A DNA stretch of 64,000 nt, from positions 3,534,001 to 3,598,000 of the forward strand of contig NZ_CP033918.1 in the NCBI RefSeq assembly GCF_003815675.1, read 5' to 3'. The notes under the pieces were generated by a model. It had not been told where the DNA came from and searched no databases. It saw only the letters and a list, made by a program, of their open reading frames with translations. Position 1 is the stretch's first letter. Every line of letters begins with the position of its first letter. A program made the position numbers and the translations under genes. This DNA is from Chryseobacterium sp. G0186 (lineage in GTDB: Bacteria; Bacteroidota; Bacteroidia; Flavobacteriales; Weeksellaceae). Below are positions 41,740 to 49,041 of the stretch, one piece after another.

Positions 41740-42309
41740 CTATTTAATTTTTCTGGCCTTTTTGTATTTATGAGGAAGATTAGCTTTAATATATTCATCC
41801 AGCTTCTTACGGTCTTTTTCTAATTCTCTCGGATATTCTGGCTTGTTTTTTAGAACAATATCTCCGTAGTCTTCAATGGTACACAGAAATTGAGCCGGGT
41901 TACCAATAAATACGGTATTATCCGGCATAGACTGGGATAAAACTGAATTGGCTCCCAAAATACAGTTGTTTCCAATCTGTACATCCTGAGTAATGACACA
42001 ATTGATCCCTATTGTACAGTTGTTGCCAATTTTTATTCTCCCCAAAATTCTTGCATCTTCATACCCCGGAAGTTTTCTCAATAGAGTAGTAGTTCCTCCG
42101 TGGTTAACAAATCTTACACCGGCAGCAATATTGACATCATCCCCAATTTCAATAAGGTAAGGTTCCGTCCCAAAATAGATTTTGTCCGGCATATTAAAAT
42201 TTTTTCCTACTTTCATACCACGATATTTCGCCGCCTCTAAACTGGCTTTATTTAAAAAACCATGGTAGAGAGAATGTATTTTAAGGACTATTCGGTATAT
42301 GAATATCAT
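41740..42309 (-). CDS. Left-handed beta-helix acyltransferase (maltose-acetyltransferase-like)
   Basis: A 189-residue hexapeptide-repeat acyltransferase. It has the short N-terminal arm (IFIYRIVLKIHSLYHGFLNKA), the YRGMKVGKNFNMPDKIYFGTEP and FVNHGG site (catalytic His), repeats (IGRIKIGNNCTIGINCVITQ, DVQIGNNCILGANSVLSQ) and the FIGNPAQFL end of the family. It probably transfers an acetyl or other short acyl group to a sugar. It is divergent from the KAS III gene, which starts 45 nt away, so it is a natural partner for the acyl group made there (inference). Confidence 0.87.
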   Translation of the reverse strand: MIFIYRIVLKIHSLYHGFLNKASLEAAKYRGMKVGKNFNMPDKIYFGTEPYLIEIGDDVNIAAGVRFVNHGGTTTLLRKLPGYEDARILGRIKIGNNCTIGINCVITQDVQIGNNCILGANSVLSQSMPDNTVFIGNPAQFLCTIEDYGDIVLKNKPEYPRELEKDRKKLDEYIKANLPHKYKKARKIK

Positions 42310-42327
42310 TATTGTAAATTTGTTTTT

Positions 42328-42335
42328 TACTTTTG
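42328..42335 (+). promoter_or_regulatory. -7 box of the KAS III / ACP / SDR cassette
   Basis: TACTTTTG, 18 nt before the ATG at 42354, in the gap shared with the divergent acyltransferase gene. Confidence 0.55.
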
Positions 42336-42353
42336 CAAAGAAAAAGAATTTAT

Positions 42354-43328
42354 ATGATAAAAGTTTCCAAAATAGAATATTATTTGCCGGAGCTTGTTCT
42401 TACCAATGAGGATTTGGAAAAAGAGTTCCCAGAATGGAGTTCCGATAGGATCCAGGAAAAAGTAGGCATCACACAACGCCACATCTCATCAGAAAACGAA
42501 ACGGTATTGGACCTTGCCGTACAATCATCAGAGAAACTTTTTGAGAGCTATGACAGAAATAAAATAGACTTTATTCTTTTCTGTACTCAAAGCCCCGACT
42601 ACTTTCTTCCCACCACGGCCTGTATTTTGCAGGACAAGCTTGGGCTGAGAAAGAATATAGGTGCGATGGATTTTAATTTAGGCTGCTCAGGGTTTGTATA
42701 TGGACTGGCATTTGCCAAAGGTCTTATTGCAGGGGGAATTGCCCAAAGCATCTTACTGATTACCTCAGAAACCTATACCAAACATATTCATCCAAAGGAT
42801 AAAGGAAACCGAAGCATATTCGGGGATGCATCTGCTTCAGCTATTATTGAAAAAGCTGAAAATGGTAAAGATTATAAATTTTGTCTGGGAACAGATGGAA
42901 GCGGTGCAGAAAACCTCATTGTTAAAAAAGGAGCGTTCAGAACTGATTTTGAATTAAATCCTGAAAATGAGTTTGAGCCGGAAAACCTTTATATGAATGG
43001 GCCTGAGATTTTTAATTTTACCATTGAAAATATTCCAGGTCTTGTAAAGGAAACAATGGAAGTGAATGGGCTGACAATGGATGATATTGATCATTTTGTA
43101 TTTCATCAGGCCAATTCTTTTATGCTGAATTATCTGAGAAAAAAGACAAAAATACCGGCAGAAAAGTTCTATATTGACATGGAGAAAACCGGAAATACGG
43201 TTTCTGCTACCATTCCGATTGCTTTGAAAAACATGATGGATAAAGGAATGCTGAAAGAGGGAGATAAGGTTTTGGTAGCCGGATTTGGAGTGGGATACTC
43301 CTGGGGCGCAACAATATTGGAAATTTAA
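42354..43328 (+). CDS. Beta-ketoacyl-ACP synthase III (KAS III / FabH-like)
   Basis: A 324-residue condensing enzyme. The Cys-His-Asn triad is complete: Cys111 (FNLGCSGFVYG), His251 (VFHQANSFM) and Asn281 (TGNTVSATIPIA). FabH condenses an acyl-CoA, typically acetyl-CoA, with malonyl-ACP to 3-oxoacyl-ACP. Here it lies in a glycan locus next to a dedicated ACP and an SDR reductase rather than with fatty-acid genes, so it likely makes a side-chain precursor (inference). The start is ATG 42354; an in-frame TTG upstream is part of the -7 box. Housekeeping fabH is expected elsewhere. Confidence 0.93.
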   Translation: MIKVSKIEYYLPELVLTNEDLEKEFPEWSSDRIQEKVGITQRHISSENETVLDLAVQSSEKLFESYDRNKIDFILFCTQSPDYFLPTTACILQDKLGLRKNIGAMDFNLGCSGFVYGLAFAKGLIAGGIAQSILLITSETYTKHIHPKDKGNRSIFGDASASAIIEKAENGKDYKFCLGTDGSGAENLIVKKGAFRTDFELNPENEFEPENLYMNGPEIFNFTIENIPGLVKETMEVNGLTMDDIDHFVFHQANSFMLNYLRKKTKIPAEKFYIDMEKTGNTVSATIPIALKNMMDKGMLKEGDKVLVAGFGVGYSWGATILEI

Positions 43329-43355
43329 TTATAAACATCATAAAATAAAAAATAT

Positions 43356-43589
43356 ATGAAGACATCCGTTTTTTTAGAAAAGTTACAAGAAGAATTAGAA
43401 GAAGATCAGGCTCTTACATTAGATACCAACCTTAAAGAATTGGAAAGCTATGATTCCATCAGTTTGCTTTCTGTAATTGCTTTTGTAGATGAAAATTTTA
43501 ATAAAAAAATTGATACAAAGCAGTTTAAAGATGTTCAGCTGGTATCAGATCTTGTCACTATTATTGGTAAAGAAAACTTTGAGGATTAA
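43356..43589 (+). CDS. Acyl carrier protein of the KAS III cassette
   Basis: A 77-residue acidic carrier protein with the phosphopantetheine-attachment motif SYDSISLLSVI (Ser34), slightly different from the DSL of housekeeping AcpP. Predicted four-helix fold from its length and charge pattern. It is sandwiched between the KAS III and SDR genes, 27 nt after the first and overlapping the second by 1 nt, so it most likely carries the acyl chain for both. Confidence 0.9.
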   Translation: MKTSVFLEKLQEELEEDQALTLDTNLKELESYDSISLLSVIAFVDENFNKKIDTKQFKDVQLVSDLVTIIGKENFED

Positions 43590-44347
43590 TGAATCAGTTT
43601 TCATTAAAAGATAAAAATATTCTTATTACAGGGGCTTCTTCCGGAATCGGGAGAAGCTGTTCTGTAGAATGTAGCAAGAGTGGCGCAAACCTGATCCTGA
43701 TTGCGAGGAATGAAGAGGAATTGCAAAAAACAGTCTCCATGCTCGCTCCGGAAGCTAACGTTGAAACTATTATTGCTGATATTGCACAAAGTGATCATCT
43801 GGAAGATCTGATTGCTGAAAAAATTTCAGAAATAGGAAAAATTTCCGGATTTATTCACTGTGCCGGTGTGGAAAAAACGCTTCCATTAAAAAAGCATACA
43901 GCTCAGCTATACCACGATATATTTGCAGTGAATGTAATTGCCGGCTTTGAAATAGCCAAGATTTTATCCCTTAAAAAATACAAAACCGAAACTTCTAGTT
44001 TTGTGTTTATTTCCTCTGTAGCAGGAATGGTGGGTGAAATCGGAAAGGCTGCTTACTCTTCCAGTAAAGGAGCTGTTATCTCCGGAGCACGTTCTTTGGC
44101 GATGGAGCTTTCGAGAAGCAATATCCGGGTCAACAGTATAAGCCCAGCCATGGTACATACACCCATTCTTGAAAAGATGTTTGAGAATATTGGCGAAGAG
44201 GCTGCAGAAGAGATTCTTAAGAAACATCCTCTGGGAATCGGGAAGCCCGAAGATGTTGCCAATGCCTGTATTTTCCTGCTTTCTGATGCTGCAAGATGGA
44301 TTACGGGTTCAAATCTGGTGGTAGATGGCGGGTATTCGGCGCAATAA
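43589..44347 (+). CDS. SDR-family 3-oxoacyl-ACP-reductase-like enzyme
   Basis: A 252-residue short-chain dehydrogenase: TGASSGIG (14-21), the NAG-like CAG (91-93), catalytic Ser142/143, Tyr156 and Lys160 (SSVAGMVGEIGKAAYSSSK), and the C-terminal PLGIGKPEDVANACIFLLSD...WITGSNLVVDGGYS. FabG-like: NADPH-dependent reduction of a 3-ketoacyl-ACP. Its ATG overlaps the ACP stop by 1 nt (TAATG). Together the three genes suffice on paper for acetyl-CoA plus malonyl-ACP to 3-hydroxybutyryl-ACP; the true chain length is unknown. Confidence 0.92.
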   Translation: MNQFSLKDKNILITGASSGIGRSCSVECSKSGANLILIARNEEELQKTVSMLAPEANVETIIADIAQSDHLEDLIAEKISEIGKISGFIHCAGVEKTLPLKKHTAQLYHDIFAVNVIAGFEIAKILSLKKYKTETSSFVFISSVAGMVGEIGKAAYSSSKGAVISGARSLAMELSRSNIRVNSISPAMVHTPILEKMFENIGEEAAEEILKKHPLGIGKPEDVANACIFLLSDAARWITGSNLVVDGGYSAQ

Positions 44348-45508
44348 TTATTTCCGATAAAGATCTTCAATAATTGCTTCTACAGCATTAAATATTTTCT
44401 GATTGTCAAACTGATCTTCTATCGTTTCAAGGTTCTTTCGGATCCTGGCAATAAGCTCATTGTCTGTTAGAAAAGTTTTCATGGCTTTATACATCTCATC
44501 AGTGTCATAATGGATGAGGTATCCTGTTTCCCTGTCTTTTACCATAACAGCTACATCTCCTGTATCTGTAGCAATAATAGGTGTTTGAAGAATCAATGCT
44601 TCGGCAACTACGAGTGGCCAGGCTTCTGATTCAGAAGAAAGAATGAAATAATCTGCATTTTTGATGTAGGGATATGGATTCATTCTATTACCCAATAAAA
44701 TAAAGGTATCCTGAACATTATTGTCGCGAATTTGTTCTGTAAGGTTTTTCATTTCCTCTCCATTACCTACGATAACAACACTGTGATGAAATCCCTCATC
44801 AATCAGTTTTTTGTGGGCATCAATGAGTTTATGATAGCCTTTTCTGCTGTGAAGACGTCCTACAGAAACAAAAACAGGTCCTTGCGGGAAATCTTCTATT
44901 TTTTCTTCGGCTTTTTTCTTAATTTCTTCAATAGGAATGGCGTTGATCACCACACTTTCTTCAGGATACTTCAAGTCAGGATAAGACTGATGCATAATAT
45001 CCTTGATCTTTTGAGAGCAATAGATCATGTGATCAAACTGAGGAAAGGTTGTAAGAATATTCGGGACCAGTGGCTGCATACCCGGAACATTGATTTCGGA
45101 ATGAAACCAGCCTATCTTTTTTGAGGCGGTATTGCTGGAATTGATTACGGACGAGAATGCAGCATACGTAGGGGCAATCTCAATATCAAACTTTTTATTT
45201 CCCAGAATATGGTCAGATATCCTGTGATTCCTTAAAGCATGCGAAAGCTTCAATCTTCTGCGGATAAGCTGAAGTTTATGAATGAGGGGATTCTGAGAAA
45301 AGCTCTCCTTTCCTTCCGTTAAATATACCTTTTTTATATGTTTTGGAAACTCGTCCCGTAGCTCTCCCTGATTCAGGTTCAGGCAAACGGTAATATCAAA
45401 TTTTTCAGGATTAAGGTTGTTAAGCATGCTCAAAATCACCTTTTCCACACCTCCCATTTCCATAGAGCGGTGTCTGAAAAGAACCTGTATTTTCTTGTTA
45501 TCTGACAT
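44348..45508 (-). CDS. GT4-family glycosyltransferase
   Basis: A 386-residue GT4 enzyme: N-terminal VLFRHRSMEMGGVEKVILSMLNNL, then the C-terminal PVFVSVGRLHSRKGYHKLIDAH, NRMNPYPYIKNADYFILSS and the E-x7-E-like site SEAWPLVVAEALILQTPII. It has the same layout as the GT4 at 39230 (shared NPYPY.K..D segment). It overlaps the upstream GT2 gene by 1 nt, so they are co-translated, and it converges directly on the SDR gene, whose stop is adjacent. Confidence 0.9.
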   Translation of the reverse strand: MSDNKKIQVLFRHRSMEMGGVEKVILSMLNNLNPEKFDITVCLNLNQGELRDEFPKHIKKVYLTEGKESFSQNPLIHKLQLIRRRLKLSHALRNHRISDHILGNKKFDIEIAPTYAAFSSVINSSNTASKKIGWFHSEINVPGMQPLVPNILTTFPQFDHMIYCSQKIKDIMHQSYPDLKYPEESVVINAIPIEEIKKKAEEKIEDFPQGPVFVSVGRLHSRKGYHKLIDAHKKLIDEGFHHSVVIVGNGEEMKNLTEQIRDNNVQDTFILLGNRMNPYPYIKNADYFILSSESEAWPLVVAEALILQTPIIATDTGDVAVMVKDRETGYLIHYDTDEMYKAMKTFLTDNELIARIRKNLETIEDQFDNQKIFNAVEAIIEDLYRK

Positions 45509-46347
45509 TATCTGAAAAGTTTTTGTAAAGTAATGGCTATTTTTTTCTTTATCCTATACCCAATACCGTGCTGGTATTCTAAAAGGGAGAAAATTTCCTC
45601 GTGGTTGGTATATTTTTCCGGAATTTTTTTTCCGTTAATGGTAGTAAGGTTTCTTCTTTTCATTGTTGCGAAGACCACCTGTGCAAAATAATCATATGAT
45701 TTTCCCTTGTTGTTGTTTTGGGAGATTCCTCCGGCATGTGCCCTGTAAAGATAGTTCGTGTCATCAATGAAATAAACATCCCCTTTCTCATACATCTTTA
45801 AATACAGATCCTGATCCTCTGCAATTCTCAATTCCGGATTCATTTTTTCCGTCAGCTCATAGATATCCTTTCTGAATGTTGTAAAATGGCCAATCTGAAT
45901 AGGATAATTGAAGAAATAAGGATCTCTGTTTCTTACCTGCATTGCCGATTTATACGGCGCAATTGGTGTAAGGTCCTTATCACAGCCCATAAAGCGGGAG
46001 TAGGTGAGTACTACATTTTTTTTGTGTTCAAAAACATGCATTGCCTTTTCTATGGCAGTAGGAAGAATGGCGTCATCTGGGTCTACAAATCCACAAACTT
46101 CCCCTGTTGCCAGTTCTATAAGCCTGCTTTTAGTAACTCCTACACCACTATTTTTTTCATTCTCAAAAAACTTGAATCTTTTATCTCCTTCAATGATGGC
46201 TTTTACCTGGTCTCTTTCAGTTTCTGAAGAAGCATCATCTACAATAATGGCTTCCCAATCCGGATAGGTCTGCTGAAGCAGGGAATTGTAGCAATCTTTG
46301 AACAATACAGCATTGTTGTAATGGGCTATAAGTACAGAAAACTTCAT
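45508..46347 (-). CDS. GT2-family glycosyltransferase
   Basis: A 279-residue GT-A glycosyltransferase of family GT2. It has the typical fold start KFSVLIAHYNNAVLFKDCYNSLLQQTYPDWEAIIVDDASSE, the DXD-type site GFVDPDDAILPTAI (about 92-105) and a catalytic AEDQDLYLKMYEKGDV segment. It is the first gene of a two-gene transcript with the GT4. A TATATTTG box about 200 nt upstream (46547-46554) is a possible start point. Sugar and acceptor unknown. Confidence 0.9.
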   Translation of the reverse strand: MKFSVLIAHYNNAVLFKDCYNSLLQQTYPDWEAIIVDDASSETERDQVKAIIEGDKRFKFFENEKNSGVGVTKSRLIELATGEVCGFVDPDDAILPTAIEKAMHVFEHKKNVVLTYSRFMGCDKDLTPIAPYKSAMQVRNRDPYFFNYPIQIGHFTTFRKDIYELTEKMNPELRIAEDQDLYLKMYEKGDVYFIDDTNYLYRAHAGGISQNNNKGKSYDYFAQVVFATMKRRNLTTINGKKIPEKYTNHEEIFSLLEYQHGIGYRIKKKIAITLQKLFR

Positions 46348-46546
46348 ATTAATTTAAAAGAGTGTTGAGGGTTAATTCCTGACTGTAAAGTTCAATGTTT
46401 TTACAGGTTAATCCATTACTTATTGTAAATGAATATTTCAGGAAGTGTATTGAACAAAAACTGAGCCTTAAAAAATGGGATCTTAATGGTAAAATGACAT
46501 ATTTCATACTGAGGATACAGTCTTATTTTTTTTCACTTGAGTTACA

Positions 46547-46554
46547 CAAATATA
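46547..46554 (-). promoter_or_regulatory. Possible -7 box of the GT2/GT4 pair
   Basis: Minus-strand TATATTTG, about 200 nt before the ATG at 46347; the leader is long, so uncertain. Confidence 0.3.
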
Positions 46555-46578
46555 ATCTGTTTTATATTAAATGAAAAA

Positions 46579-46594
46579 AAAATCTTTATTTTTG
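46579..46594 (+). promoter_or_regulatory. -7 box of the class I methyltransferase gene, in a shared AATCTTTATTTTTG block
   Basis: AATCTTTATTTTTG ends with a TATTTTTG box (46587-46594), followed 19 nt later by the GTG start, with AACACA between. The same block stands upstream of the small ORF at 48778. Confidence 0.5.
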
Positions 46595-46613
46595 CTCCTT
46601 TAAAAACAACACA

Positions 46614-47384
46614 GTGGGTGAAATAACAAGAGTTCTCAAAACATTTATCGGGTATCTTAAAAGGCCCGACCTTTATCCGGAACTGGGTAGAAAAATTATT
46701 AAAAATACTGTTAACAGAAGCAATGCATTCAAAGGAAAGGAAAAAACAAATTCCTGGGCAGCCGGAAGAGCAGTATCTCAGAAGGAAGCCGTTTCTAAGC
46801 TTTTTGGATTTGAAATAGAGGCTTTCCGCAGTAATTATCAGGGAATTTTAGCAACAGCTACACAGAAAGAAAAGGAGTGTCCTGTAAAAATGGGCGGTCC
46901 CGGTGCTTTGGAGCTGATCTATTATGCCTGTGAATTTACCAGTGCTCAACATGTCGTGGAAACAGGGGTTGCCTATGGGTGGTCTTCATTGGCTACGCTT
47001 TTATCACTGGTAAAAAGAAATGGAATGCTATACAGCTCAGATATGCCTTACCTTGCACAGGATGGCGATCAATATGTAGGGTGTGTAGTGCCTGAAAACC
47101 TTAAAGGAAGTTGGAAACTATTCCGATTTGCGGACAAGGAGTCTCTACCAAAAATATTTTCTGAAAATGCAACGTTTGATGTTCTTCACTATGATTCTGA
47201 TAAGAGCTATAACGGAAGAATGTGGGCTTACAATGAGCTTTACAGTCATTTGAGAAAAGGAGGTGTCTTTATCAGTGATGATATCGGAGACAACTCCGCC
47301 TATCAGGATTTCTGTGAAAAAAATAATATAGAGACTACAGTAGTAGAATATGAGGGGAAATACATTGGTGTTTTCATTAAATAG
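46614..47384 (+). CDS. Class I SAM-dependent methyltransferase
   Basis: A 256-residue SAM methyltransferase that starts at GTG (46614; the next Met is too far in). The helical arm (GEITRVLKTFIGYLKRPDLY) is followed by the Rossmann core: ALELIYYACEFTSAQHVVETGVAYGWSSLATLL (motif I VETGVAYG, about 121-128), SSDMPYLAQDGDQYVG, DVLHYDSDKSYNGRMWAYN and GGVFISDDIGDN. The DVLHYDSDKSYNGR signature is of the cephalosporin-hydroxylase/MT24-like methyltransferases of polysaccharide loci. Substrate unknown; a glycan or its carrier is likely. Confidence 0.85.
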   Translation: MGEITRVLKTFIGYLKRPDLYPELGRKIIKNTVNRSNAFKGKEKTNSWAAGRAVSQKEAVSKLFGFEIEAFRSNYQGILATATQKEKECPVKMGGPGALELIYYACEFTSAQHVVETGVAYGWSSLATLLSLVKRNGMLYSSDMPYLAQDGDQYVGCVVPENLKGSWKLFRFADKESLPKIFSENATFDVLHYDSDKSYNGRMWAYNELYSHLRKGGVFISDDIGDNSAYQDFCEKNNIETTVVEYEGKYIGVFIK

Positions 47385-47517
47385 GTTTTAAAATGTATAG
47401 ATTGAAATTCTTTCATCTCATTAAAAATTTGAAGAATATTGATCCATTTTAGTTGAGAATTTCTGGATGAAAAAATGTTTAAATAAAAACTTATAAAAAG
47501 GCTGTTTAGCAGTTTAT

Positions 47518-48540
47518 ATGAAGATAAGCCAGATTACATTTACCAGGTTTCTTGCCGCTATGGCAATTGTCATTTCTCATTTCAACAAAGATCTGTTTTT
47601 ATATAAAATCGATTATATTTCAAATATTTTTCTGAAAGCTAATGTGGGAGTCAGTTACTTCTTCATTCTTTCAGGCTTTATTATGATTGTAGCCTATCAC
47701 AAAAAAGATAGGATTGGTTATTTTGATTATTATAAAAACAGGTTTGCAAGGATTTATCCACTATATGTAGTAGGGTTGCTGCTTTATTTAATTACACGAT
47801 ATTCGAACTTCAGTATTGATAAAGGGTTGTTGTATTTGTTTGGGCTTCAGAGCTGGATTCCGGGTGAAGCCATGATCCTGAACTTTCCGGGATGGTCTAT
47901 TTCTGTGGAATTTTTATTTTATCTGATATTTCCATGGCTGTACAATCATTTTTATTCCAAAGGAAATAAAAGCATCTGGGTGGTAACCATCATTATTTGG
48001 ATCATTACTCAGTTATTTTGTACTCTTTATGCAGACTCATCCTACTATGAAGGACCTCACACGGAGAGCCATGAGTTACTCTATTATTTTCCGTTGATGC
48101 ATATTAATGAATTTTTGGTGGGAAATCTTGCGGGGCTATTCTTTGTGAAAAACTCAAAGCAGAAGAATTACGATATCCCTGTGGTTATCATTTTTACCGC
48201 TGTTTTACTATTCTTAATCTTCATTCCTCTTTTCTATCATAATGGTTTGATGGCATTACTTTTTATCCCGCTTATTATTTTCATTTCCCGAAACAATGGA
48301 GTATTAACGAGGTTATTTTCATTAAAACCAATGGAGTATCTGGGAGAGGCTAGCTATGCTATCTATATAACTCATATCCCTGTTTTGTACATTCTGCGGG
48401 AAATATTGAACGAATATAATTTGAGTATTGATATCGTTTTCTGTATTTATATTGTTGTTCTTATTGTGACTTCCATCCTATTTTATCAATTTATTGAAAA
48501 GCCACTGAGAGATTATTTGAAAAGAATTATTTCTAGATAA
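47518..48540 (+). CDS. AT3-family membrane O-acyltransferase
   Basis: A 340-residue membrane acyltransferase of family AT3 (OafA/NodX type) with about ten helices. N-terminal FTRFLAAMAIVISHFNKDLFLYK carries the catalytic-type His, ANVGVSYFFILSGFIM is the family's second motif, KNRFARIYPLYVVGLLLYL the R.xR-type loop, and LNFPGWSISVEFLFYLIFPWLY the WSISVEF box. Usually adds acetyl groups to sugars of O-antigens or capsules at the inner membrane, using cytoplasmic acyl-CoA. No SGNH domain is fused. Confidence 0.92.
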   Translation: MKISQITFTRFLAAMAIVISHFNKDLFLYKIDYISNIFLKANVGVSYFFILSGFIMIVAYHKKDRIGYFDYYKNRFARIYPLYVVGLLLYLITRYSNFSIDKGLLYLFGLQSWIPGEAMILNFPGWSISVEFLFYLIFPWLYNHFYSKGNKSIWVVTIIIWIITQLFCTLYADSSYYEGPHTESHELLYYFPLMHINEFLVGNLAGLFFVKNSKQKNYDIPVVIIFTAVLLFLIFIPLFYHNGLMALLFIPLIIFISRNNGVLTRLFSLKPMEYLGEASYAIYITHIPVLYILREILNEYNLSIDIVFCIYIVVLIVTSILFYQFIEKPLRDYLKRIISR

Positions 48541-48739
48541 TAATTTTATATTTGAGCCAAAATAACATACAATGAGATAATAAGGTGTCTTAAAATACTT
48601 TTTAACATAAAAATATTTCTAGTTGATACCGTAAATTCTTGTTGAATGAGTTCAATGGGATTGGCTTTAACTCATTAGGCTTTATACCTGTTACAGTAAA
48701 GAAGCCTAAAAAATTAAAAAGAGGATGACTTCAGATAAA

Positions 48740-48753
48740 AATCTTTATTTTTG
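48740..48753 (+). promoter_or_regulatory. Second copy of the AATCTTTATTTTTG promoter block
   Basis: Same 14-mer as 46581-46594, with AACACA following in both cases. It includes a TATTTTTG -7 box (48746-48753) 24 nt before the ATG at 48778. Confidence 0.5.
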
Positions 48754-48777
48754 TATAAAAGCAACACAATTACAGAA

Positions 48778-48903
48778 ATGAAAAGAGTTCCCCTCATATA
48801 TACATTGGGAGAGTATTTCCTACTACATCCTACTTATAAAGAAATCAATAAGAGAGTTGGCCGTATCCGGAGAATGGACATTGATGTTTTAATTCAAAAA
48901 TAA
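48778..48903 (+). CDS. 41-codon ORF, possible remnant of a methyltransferase gene
   Basis: ATG to TAA, 41 residues (MKRVPLIYTLGEYFLLHPT, then YKEINKRVGRIRRMDIDVL). It has a promoter and is in an otherwise empty gap. Its N terminus weakly resembles the first 27 residues of the methyltransferase at 46614 (RVLKTFIGYLKRPDLYPELGRK against RVPLIYTLGEYFLLHPTYKEIN), as if the 5' end of a duplicated copy survived. The resemblance is judged by eye and is weak; it could also be a real small protein or noise. Confidence 0.4.
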   Translation: MKRVPLIYTLGEYFLLHPTYKEINKRVGRIRRMDIDVLIQK

Positions 48904-49041
48904 AATAGGTATGAGTACACATTTTTCGGAGCTCAAAAAAAACTTGAAACTATATACGTATCCCATAGAATAGCATCAGTACTCAAACCCTAAGATCCCA
49001 TAAGAAAGTACCAATCTATTCATCAAATCTAAAGACACTAC

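Larger units (their letters stand above)
48541..49041. other. 501-base gap with a repeated promoter block and a 41-codon ORF
   Basis: Contains an 8-bp inverted repeat (TTAGGCTT 48675-48682 / AAGCCTAA 48702-48709), the block AATCTTTATTTTTG (48740-48753) seen also upstream of the methyltransferase at 46614, the ORF at 48778-48903 and, after it, ~138 AT-rich bases with a 20-codon frame from 48911 that I cannot support. Confidence 0.6.

Noticed and set aside
42333..42353. Extension of KAS III from the TTG at 42333
   Set aside because: The TTG is the end of the TACTTTTG box; FabH-type proteins start at a position matching the ATG at 42354.
48911..48973. A 20-codon frame after the 41-codon ORF
   Set aside because: Too short, no conservation evidence, and no start signal.
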